NCBI GenBank assembly: GCA_900660155.1
Contig: CABFPE010000354.1
Coordinates: 298,972 to 362,971 of the forward strand
Length of the DNA: 64,000 nucleotides
Reading direction: 5' to 3'
Source: Hofstenia miamia
Lineage: Eukaryota > Xenacoelomorpha > Acoela > Hofsteniidae
The notes beneath the pieces are model-generated. The model was not told where the DNA came from, made no database searches, and was given only the letters and a program-made list of their open reading frames with translations. This document shows positions 33,593 to 47,391 of the stretch, one piece after another; position 1 is the first letter of the stretch; each line of letters opens with the position of its first letter. Position numbers and translations under genes: made by a program.

Positions 33593-34308
33593 TTGCAGAT
33601 TACACCTTTTCTTGGTTTGATGGAATTTTCCAAGTTAGTATTACCAGCTAAGCTTATATTATATTCTATTCCGTACCTTTTCGCAGATGATATTAAATTT
33701 AATGAAAATTGGGGCATGACAATTAAAGGAAGTTTAATTAGTGACATTTCAAATATTTCATTACATGATTCAAACTCTATTCACATATTGGAAATAATGT
33801 ACAATCGTCACATTCAGTCATTGATGTTGGCGTTTATATCTCTAAAAATCTCTCCTGGAATAGACATATCTCTATCAAAAATAAAGCAGCTAATTCTACA
33901 TTCCGATATCTTAATTGTAACATTTCTTTGAACACCCATTTTCAAACAAAAAATGCATTTATAGCATGATAAATGTTAAAATCAAAACTGACATGTGCTT
34001 CTCAAATATTGCACTGCAATTGCTCAAATCTTAATATACTTGAAAAGTTGCAAAAGCGCTGTGCAAGATGAATTTTGCCTCTTGAAAATTATAAGTAAAG
34101 ATTGATAAGACTTAATATATTGTCTATTTTATTGTATTTAGAAATGCCAAATTTGTTATATCTCAACAAACTCTTAAACCATAAAGTAGAATTAAACTAT
34201 GAGGAGTTTTCTTTCCTTGCACTCCAACAAGAAGATCAAACAAACACTTTTCACGTCAAAATCTTTGAAGAAAAATCTACCAGTTATATATATTTATCCA
34301 CAGATTAG
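33593..34308 (+). pseudogene. CR1/L2-type LINE reverse transcriptase relic
   Basis: The catalytic motif survives as SIPYLFADDIKFNENWG near 33684. Downstream, in another frame, SVIDVGVYISKNLSWNRHIS and then ANSTFRYLNCNISLNTHFQT match the palm/thumb block of CR1/L2/Jockey LINEs, where LGV.ISS.LSW..HI is usual. After stops, LNILEKLQKRCAR and 34102-34308 (MIRLNILSILLYLEMPNLLY, LNKLLN) match the conserved C-terminal region (RA.R......L.L..L..R......L.....). At least one frameshift (near 33800-33830) and several stops are present. The 5' half of the RT is not recognisable. Confidence 0.75.
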
Positions 34309-37303
34309 GTAAAATTGTAAATTATGTGTATCTCCATACTGAGATTGATCTATTTGATTGTCCAAAGAAGGTTTCAAATGCATTAATATAACATTTTTGG
34401 AATCATTTCTCAAAAGAGTACAACGTTACTAATCTTTGTTCCTTTCATCTGATATACAATTGATCTTGTTACAAAGAAAGGAATTCGTATTTATTTTGTA
34501 CATAATTCTTATAGATTTTTAACTTTCTTTAGAATGTAGCCTTTTAATAAAAAAATTTAATCCTAATATAAACTTTCAAAACTATATCATCCTTGATAAA
34601 TGGGATAGCTGTTAAAAATTTTCTATTTCACTCTAACAGTATATCTTGTAAATTTAGAATATATTTTAATTAGTTTTTACTGGAAAAAAATTTTCAAAAA
34701 TGGAAGAAGGATGCTTGCAGAAAGAGCCATTGGAATCTATGTTATGTCCAATACTGTGAGGGTACAAAATACTGTTAAATGAAAAGAACATTTAAAAGCA
34801 ACAGTTTTGTATGATAGTTGTATATCCATTTTGTTTCAGTGAAGCAATGAGCAATATCAATGAATTAAATATGAAAGTGATAGAACCTTAAGTCCTATTG
34901 AAAAACACTGATGTAATAAATTTATGATATACACAGAGATAAACTTATCAATAGAATAGCATGTGCTTTTATTAACATTTTCAGTAATTTGGAATATAAT
35001 AACTTTAAGTTTAGCCTTGAGAACTTCGTCATTGTTCATTTTCTTAACGCTAAATTCATTTTAATAAAATAAATAAATATCAAAATAGAATTATAAAAAA
35101 TATTGGAAATTTCATTCTTAGACAAAGCTGAAAAACGTTTCCCTTTAACAAAGACTTCATTTTGTGTGTAACACATGACTTGAATTACATATATTAAGGA
35201 ACAATACTGTTTGGGCTTCGAACAATACGTTTGGTTTTGTGCTGATTTAGATGCGAATCCTGAAGTACACAATTTTAAATCTTTACGTTTTTATGCACAA
35301 TTATGTCCATTTCAACATTTTATCCTCACATGCATAGAGTCATGCATAAATATGGATGATCAATGTAACAGGAGGTGTTTATAACAATTCGAAGTTTACT
35401 TATTGAAATGCAAGGACAATATAGCAACATAGAAGTGAATATTGCAGCAATAATATTACGTTTATTGCTGCCATTTGCAAACATGAAATATAAATTGAGT
35501 ATTTTAAGTTGTCTCAGTTATCATATATCTTAAATCTTAGTTATAAATATTCAGATTTACTTCTACTACTTAGAAATTAAACGTTTCAAGTCTTCAACAA
35601 CAATGGCGGTAAAAACTAATTTTGCAAATTTAATTCAGCATCTATTTGAGTACATGGAATGATGTTTTTACACGGATTCATCCCCGGGTGGCGATAAAGA
35701 TTTTACAGTTACTGTATAGCCGGATACATGCACAATTTTGAAAAATTCAGGTGAAATTTGGGATAAAATTGTTAATTTACACAAGAAAATGTTTAAGTTA
35801 ATTTTGTTTTCCTCGATTACTAGACTTCTCGTAGGTTTCTTTTCCCATGTCTATTTCATGCACCAATCTTTTTTCCCCATTTTATCCTATCCCATTGTAC
35901 TATAAACCAATTGGTTGCGTTGCCCCATGGCTGTTCAATTAAGTTGCTACGATAAGTAAACATGCATCGCTATATCATTTTTAGCTTTGCTTAATGTGAA
36001 TACCTTTCAATCATACAGGGTACCATTTTTATTACCTTGGATTTTGCCGGGATTTGTAACGACATTGGTGTACGAGCTGTGAACTTAGCATGATTATTCG
36101 TCATTGTTCAAGGATTTTAATTCTTTAAACCATTTTTTTGAAGTACATTAAGCCCACTGATTGATGAGAATTTTTTCTCTATGTATTCTATGTATCTATT
36201 TATGAATATGTATTTCAGGAACCAGAGCCTAAAATGCTGAGCTTTTCCAAGAACGCACGTTTGCACTAATGTGTGTCCTAGTACCAGAAGCCAAGAACAC
36301 ACAATTATAGTATATACCAACCTTTTTTGGTTTTTAGAATGCAGTCCAAACCAAGTCTAGCCCATGTCCTATTGGATTTACACATGCATTAAAATAATTG
36401 ACAAATTCAAAAATGAATGATATCCGCAATGTATTACGCAACAAGCCAAAATTGAAGAAAAAGTAAAAGATACAACAACATTTCAGCGATTTCATTATTT
36501 TAGCAGTTGCAACCAAAAAATCCATTTACAATTTTCTTGAAAAGCTTTATTTTAATATAAAATTACTGTTCCGTAACTACTGGTTCTTCTTTTTGGCTGA
36601 AAGTTGGCAGGTATGTTAATCACACTGCTAACTAGTAATTAATGGAAGCTTTTTGAAAAATTGTGGAAATATCCTGAAATTTCTTTAGTTTTCCTCCAAA
36701 CTCTGAAATTTTTTATTCTGTTCTTTGTTTTTTCGATATTTTGTAACTAAGTGCAGTTATTTTGAAATGCCTCCATAGTTTTTTGTTACATCACACTAGA
36801 ATTAACTGCAAAAGTTTCATTGTAATATGTCAAAAGGCTTCGGATTTTTTTGGCTTCTTTAGTCAACTATGATAAGTTTTTATGTTTGAATTTGCTACTA
36901 CATATTGTTTTATATGAGATATATAATAGCTTGTGTAATGTGATTTGAATGCAGAATTTCCTGATGATTTCAGCAATATACATCTATATTTTTTGTAGTT
37001 TAATCCTACACTGAGTCAAGCTCTGATTGGTTGCAATGATGTGCTTCAAAAGAAGTTTTAACCAGAAGTGCCTCTTATTACCATTTTGCTACGGATACGG
37101 GCACTACTACTCCGTAGATATAGACAACATTTTAGTCAATGTAATAAGTTGGAATTACGTATCTAAGTAATTTATTAATAAAATCAATTTTTGCAAAATT
37201 TTGCAAATTATCCAATAAGTTCATTCTTTTGTGAATTTCAGACTCATTTATATCTACAAAAATCAATTACAAAAAATTATGAAAAGTTTGTTTAGCTAAA
37301 TTG
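34309..37303. other. AT-rich non-coding stretch
   Basis: No gene recognised. The minus frames at 34857-35039 and 35036-35272 are adjacent and have several cysteines (for example TYCSKPKQYC), but no splice site or family match convinces me. 35590-36070 is slightly G/C-richer with no known motif. Confidence 0.5.
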
Positions 37304-37604
37304 TAATCAACATGGATTCCTCCACTGGCTCTGAGAGCTCGTGGATATGGATAACACTATATTCCTTAGAGGCTTTTAACCAGCCTCTTTCTTAAGGAAT
37401 GCTAATTATCAATATAGAATGTCGAAAAGGCTGCTAAGGTATATCAATGAATTAAATATGAAAGNTAATCAACATGGATTCCTCCACTGGCTCTGAGAGC
37501 TCGTGGATATGGATAACACTATATTCCTTAGAGGCTTTTAACCAGCCTCTTTCTTAAGGAATGCTAATTATCAATATAGAATGTCGAAAAGGCTGCTAAG
37601 GTAT
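37304..37604. repeat. 139-bp direct duplication at an n joint
   Basis: The block starting TAATCAACATGGATTCCTCC and ending CTGCTAAGGTAT occurs at 37304-37442 and 37466-37604. The spacer at 37441-37464 copies 34854-34877 exactly (ATATCAATGAATTAAATATG, then AAAG) and is followed by n at 37465. Each copy contains a hairpin, ATTCCTTA-GAGGCT / AGCCTC-TTTC-TTAAGGAAT. Confidence 0.9.
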
Positions 37605-38963
37605 TCTGAGTCAATAAAACAACATGAGCAATAGGTGTGCTAAACAGGCTTGTTTATGCTAGTTCTAAGCATTAGTGAAACGTGCGAATTTTTTCAAAAC
37701 CCTTTGCAATATTTTGAGGGAAATTGGTTAGAACAATCCTAAATGCAAATAAATAGGTTTGAATTTAATAAACTAAATTTATTATGTAGAATATTTTATA
37801 TAATAGAAATAAATCGTTTCATTCAACTGTGAAAAATTGGAATTTTGCTGAATTCAAATCGTGGATTTCTCAATCCCAATTAGTCAGGTTGCCGACTCTC
37901 CTTTATCGTGTGGTGGGTTGATCATAGCATTAGTATTTTTGGAGCTATAAGGGTTTAAAAAAATTTATAGTATCATGAACAAATTTTAAAATGCTCAGGC
38001 GTTATATGATAAAAGAAAGAATTTTTAAAATTCAAATCGGCATTTTGTGGTAGGGCAAAATCTAACCCCTTTTCAAAAATCTCTCATTGTGCAGGATGAG
38101 AGCTATTTTAAACAATGCCAGCAAAAAAATACCACTGTTTAATGCTGCAGTCTAAGCTACACATAACACGGAATTACATTATCATTTGAAAGGTTTAAAT
38201 AATAAAAAAATTGATAACTTCAAGACTTATAATGATAAATAAAAAGTGCAGTTAAAACGCAAGATGCTTTATCAAAAACATTTTGCAGCCTTAATCGAAC
38301 ATTTTCCTATGATTGCTTTATGAATATTTTTTTCATTTTCAAAAACCAACTGGATCAAAAGTTCGAGGGTATGCTTATCTCCTTTGAAAAGTATTGCAGG
38401 GATGCCTAGCAAATATATCGAATGATGTTCTTGCTAAAAATAAAACAGGATAAACACGAAGATGCCAATGTAAAAACGCCATGTATCTTGGAATTATTAT
38501 ATATGCAAATGAAATGATTAGGAAGCAATAAGATTTCGATTTTTAGAATTTCTATATGTCCAATTTACTTGTATATGCAGTCAGAGCATGGTATCCTGCA
38601 CCCTCTATAGAACGAAAAAAGAAGTTAAGACCAATTAAATTATTTACTAACATTGCTAATTTCAATGAAGCTGATCTTATAAAGAAAATTGTGTAATTCT
38701 AGATAATAATTAATAAATTACTATGGGATAAAGAGTCACATGTATATAATTGCTATCATTCTTTAAATATTGTCAGAATTCTTACATTGAAACAGCCAAA
38801 TATATTAAGATCTCCTTGCCATATACAATAAATCAACAAAAGTACTGGAAGGTTTATTCATTCGTGCTGATGATTATATTTTACATTATTGTATTTTTCA
38901 AATTATCTGTGCAAGTTTTTTGTCTATGTCACTTTAGATACAAGAAATACAGCATTTCCTATT
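37605..38963. other. AT-rich non-coding stretch
   Basis: No gene recognised. The 109-codon frame starting at 38750 runs into the TTA array and is not coding. Confidence 0.55.
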
Positions 38964-39018
38964 CTTGTTATTACTATTATTATAACTATTACTACTATTA
39001 TTATTGTTATTATCTTAT
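38964..39018. repeat. imperfect (TTA)n array
   Basis: TTA/CTA/GTT units on the plus strand, equal to TAA on the minus strand. The array abuts the 3' end of a minus-strand R4/Dong-like fragment. Confidence 0.9.
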
Positions 39019-39441
39019 TGCTTTTCACATTTTCACATTGGTATCAATCTCAGTTCGGGGTAACCACCAGTCCCCATGAAGTCAGAGAGCTTTCATCAAG
39101 CTCTAGCTGTTATAATAGTGCTACCTTCTTACCACCGCCCCTCCCCAATTTGGTAATCCTAAGTCCTACAAGTATTTTCCTTGTGTCCTTGTCTAGCTGC
39201 CTCAATTCATTCTTGTTCCACATAGCTATTCCCTGCCGAGTATCTCAACACTGGAATCTTCCATGTATTAATTGCTTTTATGCTATTCTATCCACTCAAT
39301 GCTGACTTCTGTAGTACCTTCTTAACCCTCCTCCTATATGTTTAATCTTCATTGCCTCATGATCTGCTCTATCTCTCTCTCTGTCACTCCTTAGTACTTG
39401 TACCCCTCATTGAGTTCCTCAATCTTATCCCCACTGCTTAA
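39019..39441 (-). mobile_element. R4/Dong-like retrotransposon, 3' fragment
   Basis: The reverse strand starts AAGCAGTGGGGATAAGATTG and follows the copies at 8250-8510 and 63174-63380 (AGGAGTGACAGAGAG, CAGAAGTCAGCATTGAGTGG, TGGAACAAGAATGAATTGAG). It then jumps from the RT thumb (GGAAAATACTTG) to an untranslated tail (GGGGAGGGGCGGTGG, ACAGCTAGAGCTTGATGAAA) and stops at a TAA array. The CCHC and endonuclease region is missing, so this is an internally deleted, 5'-truncated copy. Its tail is the same one seen at 23.45-23.54 kb. Confidence 0.8.
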
Positions 39442-42400
39442 TTTTAAGTGATAATCTTTTTGACAACAGCAATAGGTCACCAAAGCAAACAAAAATATAT
39501 GTGTTTTCACATATAACTAGTTAGCCAGTACTGTGAAAATAAATTGCTACATGCAGTTACATGCAACACCCCATTAAAACATTCAATGTAGTGTTTAAAC
39601 TTATACGTGTAATCAGTAATTAATGTCAAAGTTATTGAGTGACCCCATACGACTTGATTGAACGAAAAACCCTCCATCTGACCCGATTCAACCCAAACCC
39701 GACAAAAAGTTTTAGTTTCTTCAGTTATTTTATTTGCGTATGATTTCCAAAATATATAAAATTAAGAGCAGCATTATCAATCATTATAGTTACATTTAAT
39801 ATCATATGAGTATTGAATAATAAATATGTAAGTAAACAAATAAACATATTTAAGATTTTCCCTCAAGCCAAATATAATTACTCCTCTAGTAAGATGTGTC
39901 AAACTTCTCAATTTACATTTGAATGTGCTTGCAACCGAAGATATTTCAAAAATATCTTGACTGTCCCTTTCAATATTAGAAAAATATAAGCATTCAAGCT
40001 TCACTATTTTTATGAAGCTTCATAAATTTTTAAGTATCAATCCAGCAGACTAAGTATTCTTTATTATAAATAACTCCTGTTAACATTATTCTTAGTTAAT
40101 TCCATAATAAACTGAAACAAAATTACACAATCAAAAACAGAATAACTCAATTTATAGCCAAAGTTAATGAGACTTTCCAAAGAGATCAATTTAAGTATTA
40201 TTCTAATGCAATATTGTAACCTGATGAAGCAATAACATTTTCTGAATCTTACATTTTTATAGGATTTTGTTCCAAACTAAGCAAAATTTTCCCTGCTTAT
40301 CAGATAAATCAAGATATATATTTTTCAAATTTTTCCGGTAATCGGGGCAATGTTACAGGCCTTTCTTGAAATTTGCAAACGTCTGCAGGCAGGTAAATGG
40401 CCTGCCCCAACTGGCCGGTAAAAGGTTCCATCCCTGCCTCAAACTGTAGTAAAGAGATAAACAGGCTTTAACTGCAAAGAGCCTGAAATTGATTAGTTCA
40501 ATTTATCATTTATTCCGCAAATGCATATTCTTCAAAATACTGAATAGGTAGAATTTTTCATTAAATTACTTCTGAGTATTAGATTTTAAGCGCACTCTTT
40601 ATTTGGCAAAACATATCATTTATCATACAAGAGTCATTCTGCTTGACAAATGTGGTTTTTATGCTACAATTGCTTCACCAGCATCCACCATATCTTTATT
40701 AGGCATTTACCTCTCACTTGCCAAACTAAATTTATTGCAAATTAATTTGGAATTAAAGTTTACTATTAGTAGCAGTAATCTCATTTTCGTAAATTTTAAT
40801 ATCAATAAATATCATACATTTCACTCAGATACAAGAATTTTGCAAACCCCCCCACCTTTAAGCATCTGTGTCGTGATCAGATTAGACGCTTAGCATTATT
40901 GTTGGTCGTTGTTGTGAGATTACAAGAAAATCAATATTCTAAATTTCATAACATATCAAAACTAAGATAGTGATTTTAGCAAAGAATAATTCATCAGGGA
41001 CTCCATTAGTTGATTAAATTAAGTGGAATCTTAACTTCTATGGTAAATTTTCTGCTTGTCACTCAGTGTTTGTCCAGACTTTACTTTAGGCTCTGATTTT
41101 TCATTACAAGAATTTTTATTGGAAGCTTAACTTGTTTTTAAGCTTATCAATAATATAAATATATTGAACAACGTTATATTTTAGCACCAAATAAATATCT
41201 ACATTTCTAAAAAATTATTTTTAAGAAATTGATTCTAATAAGCAATGTAAATTCAGAGACGAGTCTAATTAATCGAATGCCATCTAGCGTATATTATGAA
41301 TTCTAAATATTTTTTTGAAATTAATTATTCGATTTTTATGCTATTTTTGTTTCAAAGTTATTTGTCTGTAGAAATTGTCAAAGGCATTTCTTAAATTCTT
41401 GGCATTTGAATTCAAATAAGCCTATTGATTTTTTTGCTCACGTAGATTCAAATTTCAATTTTTATATTTGAAAAAAATATATTTCAAAACTAATAATTGA
41501 ATAAGGTTTCATATCTGCTCATGTGTTTTCTTCACTTTATGCTGACTATGGCTAGCAACATTTATAATTAAGTTCAAGAGGAGACTTTGCATTAAGAGAT
41601 AAACAGTTCAACAAAAAAAAATAAATACTATTTTTCAAGGAAATAGTTGTCTGCAATTTAAAATGAAATTCAAAAATAAACGAAACAATTAAAACACGAA
41701 AACTAAAAGGCATCTCTAAATATATTGAACGACTACCTAAATTGTTAGTGATCTTACTTTAGCAAGTACAAGCATAATTATAAATCTACCATCAATGGTT
41801 CGAAATATGTATCCATTGGCATAGGGGCATAGTGGAACGACCCTACCACCAATTTTCTAGAAATTTTCTGTATTTTTGAATGGCTTTTGAATTATTTCTG
41901 CGGATTGCACACTTAAATTAAATCTTTTCAAAACAAAGCTTCTACAAATGTCAAGCGCAATTTGATGCAAAATGTATTTGAGTGTCAGTTGCTAACTAAT
42001 AATTCAACTTGCATTCAAAATCCTGCTTTTGGGAACTTAGAATTATAACAGATTTATATCCAGTTAAGTATAAATAAAGTTGGCGAATCATTTTTTATTG
42101 CTTGATGGATAGTATTCGTTGGATGTTTTATAACCAACCCTTAACATTATAGAGATTCATATGAACAGAAGCATGTTTAGTAACATTTGCATAGTCTAGC
42201 AAACGAAAAATCTTTAAAATTGCATTTTGAATTTCCAAAAATATTAACAGAATTATAAAAGTTTGTTTACTCATGAATTAATAAAGGATACCTTGGTTTG
42301 TTAACAATAATGAAGAACATAATACAGTTGGTGTCTCTACGAATTGAAATACAAAGTTTGTTTATTATAGAAAGTCTATTTAAAAAAGTTATTTTATCAA

Positions 42401-43842
42401 GAATAAATAAATTTTTACAAGCGCTTCAGACTTCAAAATTGATTACGTAAAACACTAGTGGTTAGTAAATTCCAAATCATTATATTTAATTGTATGATAT
42501 GCATGCTTACATGTGATTAAATTATGCACTTATTAATATCTGAAATACTTGTACCTGATTATGATTTTATTGTAAATTTATATTTACCTAGAAATGCAGT
42601 GCAAATCCTTAATGTTTCTTTTATTAACTATCTTAATACATTTGCAAACTCTACTTCTTCCACTAATGAATAGTTAATCAATTGCTTTGAGATTGTTGAA
42701 AGATAATTTCGTAGAATGTCAAGTACCAAAACATTTTAACTAATTGTAGTGAATTAACAAATTAATTTATTAATAAAATTTGTTTTAGTGCATTTAGACA
42801 TTCCAAAATGCTTTTTAGCCATAATATGTTGGGAGAATACATTTTTAAAAGATTACCAGCCCATATCAGTCTCGCTATCATTGCAGATATTCACGTTAAA
42901 TTCATAAAACTCAGCTGAGTTGTTTTCAAAGTTTTCGATATGTACAAATGACATTATGTTTTTGCCAATAGCCATTTAAATTTGCAAGGTTTCTACATGG
43001 TCTTCATCAATATATCTGACTATTCCCGCGATCTTTCATATATGTTGTTATTTCAAAGTAACTCCCCAATGGATTGTTGACGTAATTTCTATTAAGACTA
43101 ATTTTTTTATTACAATGTCAGAAATTAATGTTGTAATTTACATAAAGAGAGTATTTTTTCAAATACTCCATACACTTTCTAAATGTGCCTTTTATATTTG
43201 AGCAAAATATTTTTTTGTTCACTGAAAGGTTATAGTTTTTTCAGGTGAACTCTTAAAATACTGGCAATTTCATGTAATAATAATTATATACGTATACATA
43301 TATGTATGTATATATATATGCATCTATATATATGGGATCAAAGTTGGACGAATGACATTTAAAAAGACACTCTGATGTTTAGTTTCCTCCTTCTTTATTT
43401 ATATTTTAGTGGAAAATATAACAAACTAAAAACATTTATTATCCAGTATATTAGCTAGCTAAGAGGACTTTGACTGTTTAAGTTGTAACATTTAGGGGGT
43501 TGACATTAGAGGAGGAGCAACTACCGCTCCTCTGATATTACTATAGAATTAGTATTTTTTTAACTTTAGGTCGTAGCACTCCTTCGTTACCAAACCTTCA
43601 ACACAGATAAATTGTCAAATTATGTCTATGGAAACTTTAAATATTTAAGTTATATTTACAGATTAATATCTGCAATAATTTAATTAAAAATCGATATAAA
43701 TATCAATCCATTTAAACGTCAAACTTAATGAAGATATATTTAAGGGCTACCGTAAAGCCTTTGCAATGATGTTATTTTTTTGATAATTATATTTATGTTC
43801 ATCCCTCAGATATTTAACGAATAGTAAAAAAAGTAAAGGAGT
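39442..43842. other. AT-rich non-coding stretch
   Basis: No gene recognised. It contains the CCCGA-rich block at 39672-39703, a G/C-richer patch at 40340-40440 (GGCAGGTAAATGGCCTGCCC), a TA/TATG tract at about 43288-43334 and a hairpin at 43512-43532. The 96-codon frame at 40603-40893 has no motif. Confidence 0.55.
43512..43532. repeat. GAGGAGC/GCTCCTC hairpin
   Basis: A perfect 7-bp stem (43512-43518 with 43526-43532) and a 7-base loop, partly extended by an outer AGAGG/CTCT match. No gene context. Confidence 0.65.
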
Positions 43843-46630
43843 ATACTACTAGTTGTACTAATCGCTTACAAACATGGCTCTTATAGAGAAAAGCGTTTGA
43901 TTTGTCACCAATATACATCAACTTTTCTCTACATGATCTCTCAAATTGCATTCATGCACTTTTCAATCCATTGCTTAAGACATTAATTGTTATTGTTATA
44001 ATTCCATATTCCACTCTTTAGTTTATGAGGTTGGCTTTCCTTAAAGCAATGCCTACACTATAATATGGCCCGCAGCATTTACATACTGGCCTCGAAGTGA
44101 TGAGGCCAATGCAGCATATGCATTTTGACATCTACATCAGGAACTGGTTACACTAGACCTTAGCTTTCAACACAGCACTTTGCCAACTTGACGAAGAGTA
44201 AAATAAAGCCACTCCTGAAAAATTCTGTAACGTAGTTTTTGCATTATGATCCACTATTTTACTGAAATTTCGCAAAAAAATGCATATGTCAGTTACGGAT
44301 CCTACATTTTTTAGAAAGTGCCAAAAAGCACGTTATCAAACTCAGAGAATGATGTAAACCAGATCAAACCTGAATGACCCATAGCCTTCCAAAAAATAGA
44401 CTACCCAGCCAAAAAAATACCGCTTTTTGAAGTTTTTTGCAATTGACTCATTCAATTTTGAAGATACGATTATGTTTACAAAGAAAGCAAATATAAAAAG
44501 ATTTAATTATTGGTATATAGCACGATAAAATTGAATAATACTTACGATTTATATTACAAGAGGGATTCTGCATATATAAGAAAATAGCAATTTTTGCCAA
44601 TTTCAGTAGACTAAAGCCATTTAATGCTATATGCTATGAACTAATCGATTTGATTTTAATATACTCTTAAAACCCATTAAATGTTTTGGGTGACAACCAA
44701 TTTTCAAGTTTATATTTTAAGAAATTTTCCGAATTTGCTTTATTTGATTCTAAGTCAAAAGTTAGTTAAGCACTCTGCTGAAAGCTAAGTTCTATTGTAA
44801 GGATTTCCTGATATAGGTGTCGTTATGCATATACTGCATTGGCCTCCTCATAAAGAGGGTAGTATGTAATTTTCCAAACCTTGGTATATAGTAATTCCTA
44901 CCTCAAAGTGTCTGTTTCTTGTGTAATGCAAATGCAATTAGTAATGGCGATTTACAAATTGACACATCTCTGTGATGTATCATAAAATAAAATTGATGGA
45001 TCATATCAATTATTGTAAAAAAAGAAATGAATTCTTCAAAATGCCATGAGATCATATTTACGTCAAAAAGAGGTCGATATAAGAAACTAAGTGACAGTGT
45101 TNATACTACTAGTTGTACTAATCGCTTACAAACATGGCTCTTATAGAGAAAAGCGTTTGATTTGTCACCAATATACATCAACTTTTCTCTACATGATCTC
45201 TCAAATTGCATTCATGCACTTTTCAATCCATTGCTTAAGACATTAATTGTTATTGTTATAATTCCATATTCCACTCTTTAGTTTATGAGGTTGGCTTTCC
45301 TTAAAGCAATGCCTACACTATAATATGGCCCGCAGCATTTACATACTGGCCTCGAAGTGATGAGGCCAATGCAGCATATGCATTTTGACATCTACATCAG
45401 GAACTGGTTACCCTAGACCTTAGCTTTCAACACAGCACTTTGCCAACTTGACGAAGAGTAAAATAAAGCCACTCCTGAAAAATTCTGTAACGTAGTTTTT
45501 GCATTATGATCCACTATTTTACTGAAATTTCGCAAAAAAATGCATATGTCAGTTACGGATCCTACATTTTTTAGAAAGTGCCAAAAAGCACGTTATCAAA
45601 CTCAGAGAATGATGTAAACCAGATCAAACCTGAATGACCCATAGCCTTCCAAAAAATAGACTACCCAGCCAAAAAAATACCGCTTTTTGAAGTTTTTTGC
45701 AATTGACTCATTCAATTTTGAAGATACGATTATGTTTACAAAGAAAGCAAATATAAAAAGATTTAATTATTGGTATATAGCACGATAAAATTGAATAATA
45801 CTTACGATTTATATTACAAGAGGGATTCTGCATATATAAGAAAATAGCAATTTTTGCCAATTTCAGTAGACTAAAGGAATGATGTAAACCAGATCAAACC
45901 TGAATGACCCATAGCCTTCCAAAAAATAGACTACCCAGGAAAAAATGCCGCTTTTTGAAGTTTTTTTGCAATTGACTCATTCAATTTTGAAGATACGATT
46001 ATGTTTACTAAGAAAGCAAATATAAAAAGATTTAATTATTGGAATATAGCACGATAAAATTGAATAATACTTACGATTTATATTACAAGAGGGATTCTGC
46101 ATATATAAGAAAATAGCAATTTTTGCCAATTTCAGTAGACTAAAGCCATTTAATGCTATATGCTATGAACTCATCGATTTGATTTTAATATACTCTTAAA
46201 ACCCATTAAATGTTTTGGATGACAACCAATTTTCAAGTTTATATTTTAAGAAATTTTCCGAATTTGCTTTATTTGATTCTAAGTCAAAAGTTAGTTAAGC
46301 ACTCTGCTGAAAGCTAAGTTCTATTGTAAGGATTTCCTGATATAGGTGTCGTTATGCATATACTGCATTGGCCTCCTCATAAAGAGGGTAGTATGTAATT
46401 TTCCAAACCTTGGTATATAGTAATTCCTACCTCAAAGTGTCTGTTTCTTGGGTAATGCAAATGCAATTAGTAATGGCGATTTACAAATTGACACATCTCT
46501 GTGATGTATCATAAAATAAAATTGATGGATCATATCAATTATTGTAAAAAAAGAAATGAATTCTTCAAAATGCCATGAGATCATATTTACGTCAAAAAGA
46601 GGTCGATATAAGAAACTAAGTGACAGTGTT
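43843..46630. repeat. 1.26-kb tandem duplication with internal triplication
   Basis: Unit abc covers 43843-45101 (a 43843-44346, b 44347-44616, c 44617-45101). After an n at 45102, a' (45103-45606) and b' (45607-45876) repeat it at an offset of exactly 1260. b'' (45877-46145) then repeats b again and c'' (46146-46630) repeats c. a' differs from a by one base that I noticed (GGTTACACTAG/GGTTACCCTAG). b'' and c'' carry several substitutions and short indels. The frame at 44903-45211 (minus) spans the n and is not a gene. Confidence 0.95.
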
Positions 46631-47188
46631 TATCATGAAGTGATTCTGAGTGGGCAGATAATTGCTCGCTGAAATAGTATGACGTATCGTGGTATTATGC
46701 TCTAGAATATGCTTAAATTTAAAAAGCATGGTTTCTTAAGTTTAACAATGTCATTCATTCATGAAATTCATGAAAAATTTGCAATAACTTAGCAATCAAT
46801 AACCACATTTAAAGCGACTTCATAGTTATCCTTTCATATGGCACAAACCATTCAAGATGGTAAAGATATGTAAATATAAACGGTAATTAGCAATATGACA
46901 ATGAATGTCATCGTACTATTAGTTACAATTGTTAAGGTTTCTGCATGTTTTTAATTTGCATAATATTCGTAAATAATGCAAAAATACTCATTTAAGTTTT
47001 TAATGACATTAAGAGGCAAGTCTTAGCATCTAAAGTTTAACTGCCTAAATTCAATATTTTCACGTTATTCATTTTTGTATATATGTTAAGGAAAAAATCA
47101 TAAGAACAACGTCTAAATTGTACACAAGATCATCTGATGTAAGATGAGTATCAATGAAGCACATTGTGTTAATTATTTGTTTCTAGTA

Positions 47189-47190
<2 letters not shown>
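46631..47190. other. AT-rich non-coding stretch
   Basis: No gene or element recognised. Confidence 0.55.
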
Positions 47191-47225
<35 letters not shown>

Positions 47226-47391
47226 NNNNNNNNNNNNNNNNNNNNNNNNNNNNNNNNNNNNNNNNNNNNNNNNNNNNNNNNNNNNNNNNNNNNNNNNNNN
47301 NNNNNNNNNNNNNNNNNNNNNNNNNNNNNNNNNNNNNNNNNNNNNNNNNNNNNNNNNNNNNNNNNNNNNNNNATATATATATATATATATA
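47191..47391. repeat. (TA)n with assembly gap (147 N)
   Basis: TA repeats at 47191-47225 and 47373-47391 flank an N run at 47226-47372. The gap is probably an unread TA tract of uncertain length. All frames across it are artefacts. Confidence 0.97.

Noticed and set aside
40603-40893. 96-codon plus-strand frame
   Set aside because: No recognisable domain; isolated among many similar random frames.
43020-43120. Minus-strand TSTIHWGV, resembling the STIHG gating motif of DEG/ENaC channels
   Set aside because: It has an extra W, stops follow within a few codons and no splice sites or membrane helix are present; probably chance.
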